Assembly: GCF_015706575.1 (NCBI RefSeq)
Contig: NW_024037062.1
Location: forward strand, 6,444,811-6,508,810
Direction: 5' to 3'
Length of the DNA stretch: 64,000 nucleotides
Source of the DNA: Patiria miniata
Lineage: Eukaryota; Echinodermata; Asteroidea; Valvatida; Asterinidae
Shown here: one piece after another, positions 1 to 13,400 of the stretch
How the letters are laid out: each line of letters opens with the position of its first letter
Position numbering within the stretch: position 1 is the stretch's first letter
Made by a program: the position numbers and the translations under genes
The notes under the pieces: model-generated
Told to the model about the DNA's origin: nothing
What the model saw: the letters and a program-made list of their open reading frames with translations, nothing else
The model's database searches: none

Positions 1-382
1 CGATGGCAACTTTGATATGGGGGGGGTGTTAAGGCATTATATTGATTGAACATTTCTGGATCTAAGTTATCCCGGGAGCGTAAGTGGAAAACGGAATACT
101 ATATTTCAAGCCGTGCTTCATAATTTATGACCATGTAGCACAGCCACGGCCATACCGCACTCTGCGTATTTAGACCGTTGGCCAAAACCTGTAACGTGCA
201 ATCTTGTCTAAACGTTTTAGTGGCAACTTCATTTCTCAGTTTTAAGCCGTGTGTAAAATGTTATTTTGGTATTTTACAATGTGCACGCCACATCGTTTGG
301 ACAAATTAGAAATAAAGGGGACTGTTTTTTCCAACTATACCACATGAGGGCGATCGTGATGCATCACTGCCATTGCGTACCA
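1..382. other. Intergenic, no gene seen
   Basis: AT-rich sequence with one G-run near the start. Nothing recognisable in either strand. Confidence 0.6.
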
Positions 383-840
383 GCCTCGCCTCCACGGGCG
401 CGTACCTAGCTCCATTAATCCCTGGATGTGGAGAATACGTAAACGGCGACGCTGACTGGCTATTCAGAGCGTATTGCGCACGTATTTCGAAGACTGCGCG
501 CCCGGCGCTCGCGCGTTATCTCCTACTCGTCACGTCACGTACGATTTTTTATTGGAGACTGCGCGATACCTTTTTGATATATTTCGGGGAAGCCCCTTTA
601 CCTTGAAAACACGTATTCAGGGTAAAGAAATGGAGAAAAAAACAGTGTGTCCCTTATAAACTTAAATTTGAAGGACTTGTGATTGACTTGTGATTGAGTT
701 GTGTTGTAAAGGGACGACAGAGGTACGTACATTTTATATAAGTCCTTACTAAGTAATGCCATGTCGACATCTCATCATGCTTATGCTTGAACGGATTGAT
801 TTTACAAAAACAAAATTGTAACAAATTAAACACCGACACG
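383..840 (+). repeat. Dispersed repeat, copy 1 (second copy at 54.7 kb)
   Basis: CpG-rich sequence sharing ordered blocks with 54,738-55,145: CTCCA.GGGCGCGT, TGGCTATTCA.AGCGTA, ACGTCACGTACG, GGTACGTACATTT and GGATTGATT. Both copies have the same orientation. No TIRs or coding capacity were seen; the family is unknown to me. Confidence 0.65.
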
Positions 841-1252
841 GTGCTTAAATGTTGAGTTGTTAGTCATTATGTAACGCGCAACACGCGCGTTAAATGATGA
901 CATATATTTTTCAAGCCTACTTCCTATTATCTGTTGTGCCAAATTTCAAAGCAATTGAACTTAGAACATAGAAGTTATGGCAAAATACTATTTTGCCCAT
1001 TTTGGGTCAAAATAGTAGTCATAAGGTTTATGTTCAATTAGGTCCAATGTGAACAACCAGATTCAGATTCAGCACTATCGAATTAGTAAAGCTGACCTTA
1101 TTGTAAGTTGACACCAGAAAGTTAAAACGAATCTCAACTTCTAGATTTTGGCCAATGACCTACTTGCGCTTTTCCAAGATGCGCGCGCCATTCCGTACAA
1201 ACTCGCACGTGTGATAGGATAACCGTAATTCGTTATCACGTTCGCACTCGTT

Positions 1253-1348
1253 GAACACGGACAATTTAGTGCGTCTGTGTTTCACATGATACTCGTACTT
1301 CGGCTTCGTGGTATGTGGAACACAGACGCACTACATTATTCCGTGTTC
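1253..1348. repeat. Long imperfect hairpin
   Basis: The left arm GAACACGGA...AGTGCGTCTGTGTT is repeated inverted as AACACAGACGCACT...TCCGTGTTC, with about 30 bases between the inner arms. The AGTGCGTCTGTGT part recurs near 1,380. It may be a foldback element or the end of a palindromic MITE. Confidence 0.7.
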
Positions 1349-2335
1349 CACTCGCGCTCGCAGGAAAACTAATAATGCAGTGCGTCTGTGTCCCAAATAT
1401 CACGAGGCCGAACTCCGAAAATATACAACAAAGAGGCACAACCGTTACTTGCTAGGTTTCTGTCTCGTCTTTTCGCCCAACATAATGGTCAATTAGACAT
1501 ATTCAGTCAGACTTAAATTATTAATTTCAGTTATTTAGTTTATTCCAGTTGTATAATTCGCTAAAACGCAAATCACAGAGTACGCATAACCCTTGGTGTA
1601 AACCGTCAGATACGCACCAACGGCGTGGCGGCGATTTCAAGTCAGGACACCACTTTTGAGATCCCAGTGGACATTTGAAAGCGGGCAACGTTCAGGCATA
1701 ACAATGTGCGAGATCGAGAAGGCACTACGCAATATACGACGCAACGCTAGATGTAGAGTGCGTACAAAGGTAGGCAAGGAAGCGGCGGTCGGACGCGTCG
1801 TGCTTGTCGCCGTGCGTCACCACGTGCGTTTCGTTGTGCGTCAGTCGTGCTTATCAGGTTCGTTAGTGTGACGTCACCCCAGTTTAATCACGCCCACTGC
1901 ACATTAGGAAGCGTTGGAACCATTTGAACTGGAAGTAAACGTCACTAGAGTGTTAAGCCAATGGCCGCTTTTAACCAGTGGTGCGTGCGCGTGTATGACA
2001 AAGTCACTAACGAACCGGATAGCTATCAAAATAATAAAATAAATAGATCGCAAGCACTTACGCATGCGCCATTCAGTGGGCAGAGAATGAACTGATTGAG
2101 CATGACGTGCTACAAAGTCACGTCGATGGCGAAGAAAATAGTACGTGCATTCCCGCACGTACTCATTTAATTCATCATGCACCTGCGTTTGCTACAAGAT
2201 TTGCATTGAATGGTGTATTTTTTTAAAGCGGAAAGTTCGGTGAACTGTAATTAGTCGTAAAAAGCAAATCATCTTTTCACCTTCAGCGCTTTTTGTTCTT
2301 GGTTAAATATCGGGGGCAGATCAAGGATTTTGTGC

Positions 2336-2447
2336 AGGGGGGGGGGGGGGGTACATCAGTAAATCGCAGCTGAAATGTAGACAGGTATTTTTCTCTGGAC
2401 ACTTGGCTCCGCAAAATCAATAAGGGGGGGGGGGGGGGGGGGGGGGT
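2336..2447. repeat. Two long G-tracts
   Basis: Runs of about 16 and 21 consecutive G near 2,337 and 2,427 flank the dispersed repeat. They could form G-quadruplexes and are prone to length errors in assembly. Confidence 0.8.
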
Positions 2448-2455
2448 GGCGTCTT

Positions 2456-2715
2456 TTGAGATCCCAGTGGACCATAGACAATAACAATGCAGTGGACATG
2501 ACACACGTGTGCTCGTACTCTACTGCACTGGTTTGCGCGCGAAGTACGACCGATTTCCTGATGTGCCAACTTTCTCCCAGACTAATCCCCGCCCCCAATA
2601 AATTTGGAGCATTCGAAATACGCATTGGATGGACCGGGAACCAGTCTAGGTCTCCCCCAACTCCTATTTTATGGCCGTTGAAGGGGGACTCGTTTACGGA
2701 GCCCATACATTGTAC
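2456..2715 (+). repeat. Dispersed repeat, copy 1 (inverted copy at 41.9-43.1 kb)
   Basis: Blocks such as AATACGCA.TGGATGGAC, AACCAGTCTAGG, GGCCGTTGAAGGGG and CGGAGCCCATA occur in the same order, reverse-complemented, around 41,930-43,080. A G-run flanks its left side. No coding capacity was recognised. Confidence 0.65.
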
Positions 2716-2911
2716 ACAGCATACTGTACGCATGCGCTCTCAGTGAAAACCGGCGCGCTGGTAAGGCATCGAAAACCTATATCATACTGGAAGCATCTTA
2801 AGCATGCTTTTGCTGTGCTTACTGCTAAAAACCGCCGCACACGAGAGCAATAAGTGCTAAGCAAAAAGCCATTTGAGACTGTTTGCTCAGCACGCACGTA
2901 GCTCAACGTTT

Positions 2912-3411
2912 NNNNNNNNNNNNNNNNNNNNNNNNNNNNNNNNNNNNNNNNNNNNNNNNNNNNNNNNNNNNNNNNNNNNNNNNNNNNNNNNNNNNNNNNN
3001 NNNNNNNNNNNNNNNNNNNNNNNNNNNNNNNNNNNNNNNNNNNNNNNNNNNNNNNNNNNNNNNNNNNNNNNNNNNNNNNNNNNNNNNNNNNNNNNNNNNN
3101 NNNNNNNNNNNNNNNNNNNNNNNNNNNNNNNNNNNNNNNNNNNNNNNNNNNNNNNNNNNNNNNNNNNNNNNNNNNNNNNNNNNNNNNNNNNNNNNNNNNN
3201 NNNNNNNNNNNNNNNNNNNNNNNNNNNNNNNNNNNNNNNNNNNNNNNNNNNNNNNNNNNNNNNNNNNNNNNNNNNNNNNNNNNNNNNNNNNNNNNNNNNN
3301 NNNNNNNNNNNNNNNNNNNNNNNNNNNNNNNNNNNNNNNNNNNNNNNNNNNNNNNNNNNNNNNNNNNNNNNNNNNNNNNNNNNNNNNNNNNNNNNNNNNN
3401 NNNNNNNNNNN
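2912..3411. other. Assembly gap (500 N)
   Basis: An unbroken run of exactly 500 N, probably a placeholder of fixed size. Open frames that cross it are artefacts. 5' exons or the promoter of the SET-YR gene could be missing here. Confidence 0.99.
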
Positions 3412-4100
3412 GGGACTATTTTTTTTGCAATGTTTTTTTACAATTTTTTTTTTACTCAAAATATGACTTGGACCAGAAAGTAATACGTTAATGATAATTT
3501 CAGAGACTTTTCAGAAGACAAATTATACATGTAGGACAAATTGAAAAAACTGCAAAATTTGTTTGACGTTTGGATCAATTGGCCGATTTCGCTTCAGTAC
3601 TGCCTATTTATGTGCATATATTCAATTTTATCACTAAAAGATCAAATTATTTATAAGCAGCAAAATTTCCGTTGATCTTCTCCTGTTGGTTATTTTATAT
3701 GTGTTGTGCAAAATGTAGGCTAACTCCATGCACACCATCTCGATCACTGTGAATGCATTCATACTGTACTTTCGTATGAAGAACTTTGTACATGAAACCC
3801 TATTGACAAATTTGTGACAAACTAGTTTTATTGTTACTTGTTCGTTGTGACCAGAGTTTGTAGTACTGCACATCATCATCATTTTATTTCCTCTGAGTCT
3901 GCTGATGATATGTGTTTTGCCGTTGCTTCACTCTCAAAATTGTGCAGAACAACGCTCATTTCTGATGAATTTGAACATCAATGATTTTTTTATTGCAAAT
4001 GACATGTTGTGCATATTGCAAGCAAAATACAACATGGAGCATGTTTTGTTTGTGTAATCTTTTGGTATTTTCTTTAATGTGTATACTTCTTTGCTTTGTC
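3412..4100. other. AT-rich upstream flank or intron of the SET-YR gene
   Basis: No convincing exon, RNA gene or TIR element seen. It contains T-rich stretches and no long open frame with coding character. Confidence 0.5.
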
Positions 4101-4118
4101 AGAGAAAATGAATTGCAG

Positions 4119-4217
4119 AAAAACAAGGAGAATATCGCCTCAACAACATGCTGAAAAATGGTGTAATTGGCAGTGATCAAGAAGGCTTCGAGAGGAGGTA
4201 CATCAATGACTGTGTTG
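4119..4217 (+). CDS. Exon A of the SET-YR gene: N-SET segment (start uncertain)
   Basis: The open frame reads into EGFERRYINDCV and ends at a GT donor (4,218) in phase 1. The next exon supplies the rest of the glycine codon, giving a KMT5A-like run-in to the SET domain. Two starts are possible. One is an AG acceptor at 4,117-4,118, which would make this an internal exon. The other is the stronger pyrimidine-rich acceptor at 4,101-4,102; that frame meets a TGA at 4,109, so translation would begin at ATG 4,148. I used ATG 4,148 for the whole-gene entry. No convincing further upstream coding exon was seen between 3,412 and 4,100. Confidence 0.6.
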
Positions 4218-7200
4218 GTAGTAGAACATGTGATTGAAGACAGTTATAAAAACCAATAAATGGCTATACTCACTCACGTTGACTGATATAATGTACTGAT
4301 ATGACAGATATAATTACGTAGTAAAATTGACCGATACTGTATTACTAAACGTAGTGTTATACATATTTACGCATTCTGGTTAGTAATATGTATCGTCAAT
4401 TTGTGTGACAGTTGGTTACTAAATTTAAAGTTGTAACAACATCGGGATTCCATCATGACCGTGGGATGCACCTTTGATTTCTCCAAATGAAGTTTATCAG
4501 GGGTCCTGAAATTCACTGATCTAGCAAAATTAACCAGGCATTTTTTAAGGATTTTGGCAAGCAAAAGGCAAATAACCTTTGTGTAAAAGCCTAATTCCTA
4601 AATCCATTTGAGTTTGAAGGTCCACACAAGGGTCCTCTTGTAACATACTACATAGTCCATGTAGGCCAACAAACGTGTATTGTAGGTACTGTGTTGTTTT
4701 GGTCATTAATTCCATGCCAAAATCATCTGCATTTAAAAATAATTGTCATAAGATAACAGGGATTCTTTAAAAATGTATAACTATAAGTTTTATACTTAAC
4801 ACAAAGATAAAAACACGAGAAACTGACTAGGTAATCATCTTGCATACATTTCAAAGAATTAACAAAGAAAGACTGGCAGGGGCAGGATTCGAACCCTGTG
4901 ACCTCCGGAATACTGTACAGACGCTTTACCGACTGAGCTATACTCAAAATTGAATGAAGTCTCTTGCAATCAACTTGGCAAAACAAAGAGGGAAAAAAAA
5001 TGTGGGTCCAATTCTTATCAACTCGCACATGTGTGTATACTTTTTATGAGTGACCAATTGTGGTGTTGGACCTTTATTTCTCGTTGGTATACAGGTTATG
5101 GTCTTTTCACCACTAAGCATTTCAGCAAGGGGGACTTCCTGCTGGAGTATAGAGGGAAATTGGGCAAGGGAAATTGCAACAACGATAACGATTACACTTT
5201 CTTTTTCAACCACCAGGGTGTTGATTACAGGTTAGTTATATATTTTTTTATTTACATTCCAGAATTGCCAAATTTTATTTAAAATAAATGATAATGCTCC
5301 TACATGTAACAAGGAACTTATACAAAGACAAAAGAAGGCAAGAGTGTTGTAGTCAAGACCTGTCACAAGACCGGCACGCCAGGCGCCTGGCCTGGTCCTT
5401 GCATTCCTTTGCATGTCGGTGCAGGCAATTGCGTGCCAATTATGCAGGCTATAAGCACAAGGGTCCGAATGCCACTAATTGCCACTATTAGCGCCGACAA
5501 TAGAAATTCGCTGGCTGGCCAAACCAGACAAAGAGGTTGTGATGAAAAGATTAGAGTTTCAATAGAAAGAAGTATGTGTATTTGGTGCCGCAGTGTGTCA
5601 ATGTCCTGATTAATTAGTCTCTGGGAGGGTACATGACTTTAATAATGTACCGATACACTTGTTGTTTTTTTCTTTACGAGTTTTTATTATAATTTTTTTG
5701 TTCATGTGGCTTTCTCTGCTACTGCTAATATAAAGACGGCTTCATTTACTTCTTTTTACTCACCGTCCCAAACGTGCCAGAAAGTGCTAGTATATTATTC
5801 AAGTTCTTTGCATAAATAGCCGGTCCGTCGCATCACTCATAACAGTAATCTTATCTAAGGACATTATTCCGCCAAAAGAAAGTTGAGCTGATCAGTTGAA
5901 TTTTCTAACGCAACCAATCTACCTGATCAAATTCTAGGTTTCATAGTAACATTAGCTCCTCGAAAGATGATAAATTTTGGGTTTATGAGGAAACTCCTGT
6001 TTTTGTTAATACATGTAATAAATGGGGCCTGCTGCAACTAAATAATAAAATTGTTAATTAATGGGCCTGCTGTACATGTCCTCTATTGCATAGTCCATGT
6101 ACAAGACACATTCCTAAACATTTTAAATACTAAAATTGTTAATAAATGGGGCCTGCTGTACATGTCCTCTATTGCATAGTCCATGTACAAGACACATTCC
6201 AAAACATTTTAAATACTAAAATTGTTAATAAATGGGGCCTGCTGTACATGTCCTCTATTGCATAGTCCATGTACAAGACACATTCCAAACATTTTAAATA
6301 CTAAAATTGTTAATAAATGAGGCCTGCTGTACATGTCCTCTATTGCATAGTCCATGTACAAGACACATTCCAAAACATTTTAAATACTAAAATTGTTAAT
6401 AAATGAGGCCTGCTGTACATGTCCTCTATTGCATAGTCCATGTACAAGACACATTCCAAAACATTTTAAATACTAAAATTGTTAATAAATGGGGCCTGCT
6501 GTACATGTCCTCTATTGCATAGTCCATGTACAAGACACTTTCCAAAGCATTTTAAATACTAAAATTGTTAATAAATGGGGCCTGCTGTACATGTCCTCTA
6601 TTGCATAGTCCATACATGTACATGTACAAGACACATTCCAAAACATTTTAAATACTAAAATTGTTAATAAATGGAGCCTGCTGTACATGTCCTCTGTTGC
6701 ATAGTCCATCATGTACATGTACAAGACACATTCCAAAACATTTTAAATACTAAAATTATTAATAAATGGGGCCTGCTGTACATGTCCTCTATTGCATAGT
6801 CCATGTACAAGACACATTCCAAAACATTTAAATTGTTAATAAATGGGGCCTGCTGTACATGTCCTCTATTGCATAGTCTATGTACAAGACACATTCCAAA
6901 GCATTTAAAATTGTTAATACATGGGGCCTGCTGTACATGTCCTCTATTGCATAGTCCATGTACAAGACACATTACAAAACATTTAAAATTGTTAATAAAT
7001 GAGGCCTGCTGTACATGTCCTCTATTGCTTAGTCCATGTACAAGACACATTCCAAAACATTTAAAATTGTTAATAAATGGGGCCTGCTATACATGTCCTC
7101 TATTGCATAGTCCATGTACAAGACACATTACAAAACATTGAAAATTGTTAATAAATGAGGCCTGCTGTACATGTCCTCTATTGCATAGTCTATGTACAAG

Positions 7201-10200
7201 ACACATTCCAAAGCATTTAAAATTGTTAATATGGGGCCTGCTGTACATGTCCTCTATTGCATAGTCCATGTACAAGACACATTACAAAACATTTAAAATT
7301 GTTAATAAATGAGGCCTGCTGTACATGTCCTCTATTGCATAGTCTATGTACAAGACACATTCCAAAGCATTTAAAATTGTTAATAAATGGGGCCTGCTAT
7401 ACATGTCCTCTATTGCATAGTCCATGTACAAGACACATTACAAAACATTGAAAATTGTTAATAAATGGGGCCTGCTGTACATGTCCTCTATTGCATAGTC
7501 TATGTACAAGACACATTCCAAAGCATTTAAAATTGTTAATACATGGGGCCTGCTGTACATGTCCTCTATTGCATAGTCCATGTACAAGACACATTACAAA
7601 ACATTTAAAATTGTAATAAATGAGGCCTGCTGTACATGTCCTCTATTGCTTAGTCCATGTACAAGACACATTCCAAATCATTTAAAATTGTTAATAAATG
7701 GGGCCTGCTATACATGTCCTCTATTGCATAGTCCATGTACAAGACACATTACAAAACATTGAAAATTGTTAATAAATGAGGCCTGCTGTACATGTCCTCT
7801 ATTGCATAGTACATGTTCAATACACTTTCAAAACATTTTAAATACTAAAATTGTTATTAATTGGGGCTTGCTGTACATGTCCTCTATTGCATAGTCCATG
7901 TACAAGACACATTACAAAACATTTTAAATACTAAACTGATTAATAAGGCCAAAAATAAATAGTTCAGCTTCTTAATTTGCTTATTTTTTCTGCAAACCAA
8001 TCTACCTGATCAACTTCTAGGTTTCATAGTAGAATTAGCTCCTCGAAAGTTGATAAAATTTGGGTTTATGAGGAAGCTCCTGTTTTTGTTAATACGTGTA
8101 ATAAATGAGGTCTGCTGCAAATGGGCAATTCCACCGTTACGGACGTTACATTCAGAGGCGACTAGAAACTTTGACAAACCAAAATAACATATTTGGGGTC
8201 AAAGCAAATTTTATTCACTCAGCACATTTCAGACTTAGGCCCAAATGTACAACATGGTATGGTGAACTAAGAGGTAACCTGATTGTTATTAATTGGGGCT
8301 TGCTGTACATGTCCTCTATTGCATAGTCCATGTACAAGACACATTCCAAAACATTTTAAATACTAAAATTGTTAATAAATGGGGCCTGCTGTACATTTCC
8401 TCTATTGCATAGTCCATGTACAAGACACATTCCAAAACATTTTAAATACTAAAATTGTTAATAAATGGGCCTGCTGTACATGTCCTCTATTGCATAGTCC
8501 ATGTACAAGACACATTCCAAAACATTTTAAATACTAAAATTGTTAATAAATGGGGCCTGCTGTACATGTCCTCTATTGCATAGTCCATGTACAAGACACA
8601 TTCCAAAACATTTTAAATACTAAAATTGTTAATAAATGGGGCCTGCTGTACATGTCCTCTATTGCATAGTCCATGTACAAGACACATTCCAAAACATTTT
8701 AAATACTAAAATTGTTAATAAATGGGGCCTGCTGTACATGTCCTCTATTGCATAGTCCATGTACAAGACACATTCCAAACATTTTAAATACTAACATTGT
8801 TAATAAATGGGGCCTGCTGTACATGTCCTCTATTGCATAGTCCATGTTCAATACACTTTTCAAAACATTTTAAATACTAAAATTGTTAATAAATGGGGCC
8901 TGCCAGTACATATCCTCTATTGCATAGTCCATGTTCAATACACTTTCCAAAACATTTTAAATACTAAAATTGTTAATAAATGGGGCCTGCTGTACATGTT
9001 CTCTATTGCATAGTACATGTACAAGACACTTTCCAAAGCATTTTAAATACTAAAATTGTTAATAATTGGGGCCTGCTGTACATGTCCTCTATTGCATAGT
9101 CCATGTACAAGAAACTTTCCAAAACATTTTAAATACTAAACTGATTAATAAGGCCAAAAAATAAATAGTTCAGCTTCTTAATTTGCTTATTTTTTCTGCA
9201 AACCATCTACCTGATCAACTTCTAGGTTTCATAGTAGAATTAGCTCCTCGAAAGTTGATAAAATTTGGGTTGATGAGGAAGCTCCTTTTTTTGTTAATAC
9301 ATGTAATAAATGAGGTCTGCTGCAAATGGGCAATTCCACCGTTACGGACGTTACATTCAGAGGCGACTAGAAACTTTGACAAACCAAAATAACATATTTG
9401 GGTCAAAGCAAATTTTATTCACTCAGCACATTTCAGACTTAGGCCCAAATGTACAACATGGTATGGTGAACTAAGAGGTAACCTGATTAATTAATTAGAC
9501 ATAATCGTTGCTATGAGTGTTACGGACGTTACGTTTTCGGACATGGCTTTTCAAATTTGGAATGTATTGGTGAAACTCTGTGAAGTTTCTTGCCAAAGCC
9601 CTTTGAAATAACTATGCACTAGCAGTTGTAACTTCACTCTTTACAAACATGGATGACCACTTAGAAAAATCCACTGTGATGTTGGAGAAACGGACGTTAC
9701 GCATGTTAAAACGAGATGCTCCGCAAGATTACCAGTCATGTTTTTTTTAGCTGTAAATATCTTTTTCATCCTTTTTATGGTGTACCACCATCACCACATG
9801 GAAACCAATTCTTGTAAGAAAATGTTAGTGATTGCTTACTTAATGATAATCTTTCTTCAGAGAGTAGCACATTTCAAATTAACATTGACCATGTATCCTG
9901 TAGTATTTGCAATGCAGCAATAAGAGTGTCCTCAATCTGAAACAATTCAGGTCACCGTCATTTCACTTTTAGGGTATACCTACCGGTACATGTACATGTA
10001 CATTAAATCAATTCATGTGCCAATTTGAAAACATTTCAATACATTTTACAATTTGCATTTTACAATTTGCGGGAGAAATGTTTGAATTTATTTCAATAAA
10101 AGATCAGTTGGTAATGTATATGACCCCTCCCCCCCCCCATTTCTTCAATTAGAGCTCCCTCATTTGCTAAAAAGTACAAGTATGGCGTATTTGCATGTGC

Positions 10201-10368
10201 ATACTGCAATCTGGAGGTTCAGCCAAATTATGCTTCCATTATAACAGCCTTTAAGAATTGTGAACAAACACATTTAGAAACATTGTGAAAATCTTCCAAA
10301 TTTTCTCTTTCCTAAAAAATACCTAGAAAATTATATCACCTCAGCCACAAGGGGATTCCCCTCCCCCC

Positions 10369-10418
<50 letters not shown>

Positions 10419-13400
10419 TGTTTTGGGCCAATTTAAGGCGGATTTCTGGCTGGGGCCATTTTGGGGTTTACCCAAATCAGGGAAAACATCTACAATTGTT
10501 CTGTCTTTCACATAAATGTCAATATTAGTAGTCAGAGATTACACTAAAATTGAAATAAAAAAAAGTTAATGCAAAGGTCCAAGATTAGGGGCCTTTAAAA
10601 TTTGAAAAATACATGTGACGCATCATGACGGATCATTTTTGACAACCCCCCCCTAAAATTAAGGAGTGAGGCATGATGGGCATTATTTTCCTATATTCAT
10701 GCTCTACTACAGTAGTTGTACCCATGTATTCAAATTCAGCTTCCAAATCAATTTCAATCTCAAGATATGGGTCCTTAAAGTCAGTGATTTATTCTATGGG
10801 CCAGTCAGTTTCCCCTTTTTGTTGTTGCAAAGTTCATTGAACTTTGTGCTACCGTAACACCACAACGGAAAGCAATTTGAATTTTTGCTTTCGATATCAT
10901 CTATGGAACAACTAACAGAACCTTTCCACCAAGTTTGAACAAAATCTGTGACATATGGTGCCATGGCCCGTTGAATTGGCACGGAATGACCCAGTGAGCC
11001 CTGTATGCACACCATCAATTACAGGAATGTCCAAGAGTACTTGACGAAGGAGTCGAAAAGCCAAGCGGTTGTATAGCATCACTCCTGATTTAAAAGCAAT
11101 TTTTATCTGAGAATTATGAGTTACTTGGGTTTTTATAAGCTGAGAAACACAGTAACTGTTGTTTGTATCATGTTATAAAATTTAGTGAAATGGCGAAACA
11201 AAGCTATTGACACTTTAGTTCAGATAAAAACTTCTGAAAAAACTATTAATCAAAATTCACTAACTTTGCATGTGTGCTTGTCAGTTTCAAACTTCAGCTG
11301 TACATATATGTACATGTACATGTACATGTACATGTAAGTGGCATGCCTGAGATATGGCTCTTATACATGTACATGTAATTATAACATTCAAGCCAGGAGG
11401 CAGAACATTGTTACAAATGACCTAGATTACTTGCACATAGGGTCATTTCATATTTTAAAAGAGGGGTGTGAATAAGGTGCATAGTAGAGGGTGCTTGAAA
11501 GGTTCATTTGTATGCAGTATTTAATGTGTAACGTCCGTAACGTAACATCCGTAACAAAATTTTGTAACATCGGTAACCCTCGTTAGGCCAAAAAAAATAA
11601 TACTTCTGCTTCCGGTTACCCGACCGACCCTATTTTTAGGCTGCGACCCTAAAAATTTTTATTGGCAATTCAAAAAAAATTAAAAATAATAATGATTGAA
11701 TAAATAAAAATAAAAGCTTGTTGCCTAGCTTTTCTGTCTTCACAAAATACCTCTCAACAACCCATTTGCTTCAAAAAATGCCTGTATTTATGTGTTTTCT
11801 TACTTACATTCGCTATTTTTTTTCAAAAGAAACCAAATTCGCTTTGCGATCTGTCATACCTCGCAATTCGATGTCACGGTGACTATTATCATGTGCGTAA
11901 ACCTTGATCAATGCAGTGACGACTGCATAGCTGCCAACTAGTACGATTTTTTCGTAATTATATTACGAATTGTTTGTTAAATTACGAAAATACGATTTGC
12001 CACTAAAACATTACGAATTTCCCATTTTCTACCTAACGAAAAAAAAAAAATGTAAAGTATCGTTTTTGACTGAAAACTTCTGGCGAAATGTCACGATAAT
12101 GGATGGACTGGTGACAAGTCTAATAAGAATGCAGTCAAGCACCTGATAGACATCAATACAGTGTGCGCAGTGGAGTACTTGAGGACCAGACTAAAAATAT
12201 TTTTCAATGGTGTGTCATCTGTGTGCATCTCGTGGACATGGTGGATGTGTGGTTGAGTGTACTGTATACGTGTGAGTACTTTTCAGTGACGATCGTGAGC
12301 ACATTTAGTCGCTTATTGCCGGGATGAGACCCATCAGTGCGAGATTTTAATGAGTATGGTTGGAATAATTGGTAATAGAATTTGAGTTTGTCACAACGGA
12401 CAGAAAAGATAAATCAGCATGCGTTTGCAAGGTATGTTGGCGGGATATTTCTATTGCATACAGTGGCCATAGATCATTGTGTGTAAAAACATATACGAAC
12501 TCGTGACTCAACATCGAAAGCATGCATCTCCAAAAAAATATGCGCACATGTTATTGATGTTATTATTTATTTGACTTCAACAAACAAATACAGACATTAA
12601 AACAAAATTATTTTTTTTTTTAAATTATCTTTCGGCCTACAGTACATTATTATTCACAACAAGAAGGGTAAGCACATGTATGTGTACATGTCCTGTTCTC
12701 GATGTTGGTAAAGCCTTCGATAAAACGAGAAGTTGAAAATGACCGCGCGGGTTGATTACTACATGTAATTGGGATTTTGAAATGTTGGCAGCTATGCGAC
12801 TGGTTCCCGCCGCGCTGTACAGGGGCCAATTTAGAAGACATGATGAAAGTGCGGTAACCAGTCTGTCATGGCTATGGGATTCGTCGGATTCGGAACTGGT
12901 CGGATTCGATCGTAAAAATGCCAAGAAAACACCAATGGAGAAAGTTCAACATTTTTGCAGGTTAATTCACAGAATTGATCTATCTTGTCTGTGTATGTAT
13001 TTTCCGTGTTCAAGAGTTCATTTTGAGATCGCACTCGTTACTCGTATTTGGAGTGATACATGCAGCGTGTTTCCCGAAATTTTCGACCCTAAAACGAGGT
13101 CTGTCGGCCGCGGGCCACAAATGCACAGTGCATCACACACTTCGGAGTTTTGGCCAGCTTCCCGTCTTGACTAGCGTTCTGCATATGATGCGAATGTCCT
13201 GAATTTTCCATTATTTTTTAAGAATTATCAGAGTAAATATATTGATAATAATTAAGGTAGGTTTTATTCACTTTTTGTGGCCACTTTTTGTGTATTATAG
13301 CTTTCGTAGTGCAATGGAAATAGTCATTACTGGACCAAGCCCAGTCCAATGTGGCTTTCACGAACCCGGGATTCCTGGGTTCGTATTCATGAGCCCCCTA

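Noticed and set aside
2873-3491. Long open frames of 190-202 codons
   Set aside because: They consist almost entirely of N from the assembly gap.
4869-4947. Functional tRNA gene
   Set aside because: A and B boxes are good but the acceptor stem does not pair; tRNA-derived SINE fits better.
6512-7762. Series of Cys-rich open frames on both strands (CTCPLLHSPCTRH type)
   Set aside because: Translations of the 77/87 bp minisatellite; both strands open and unit lengths not kept in frame across the array.
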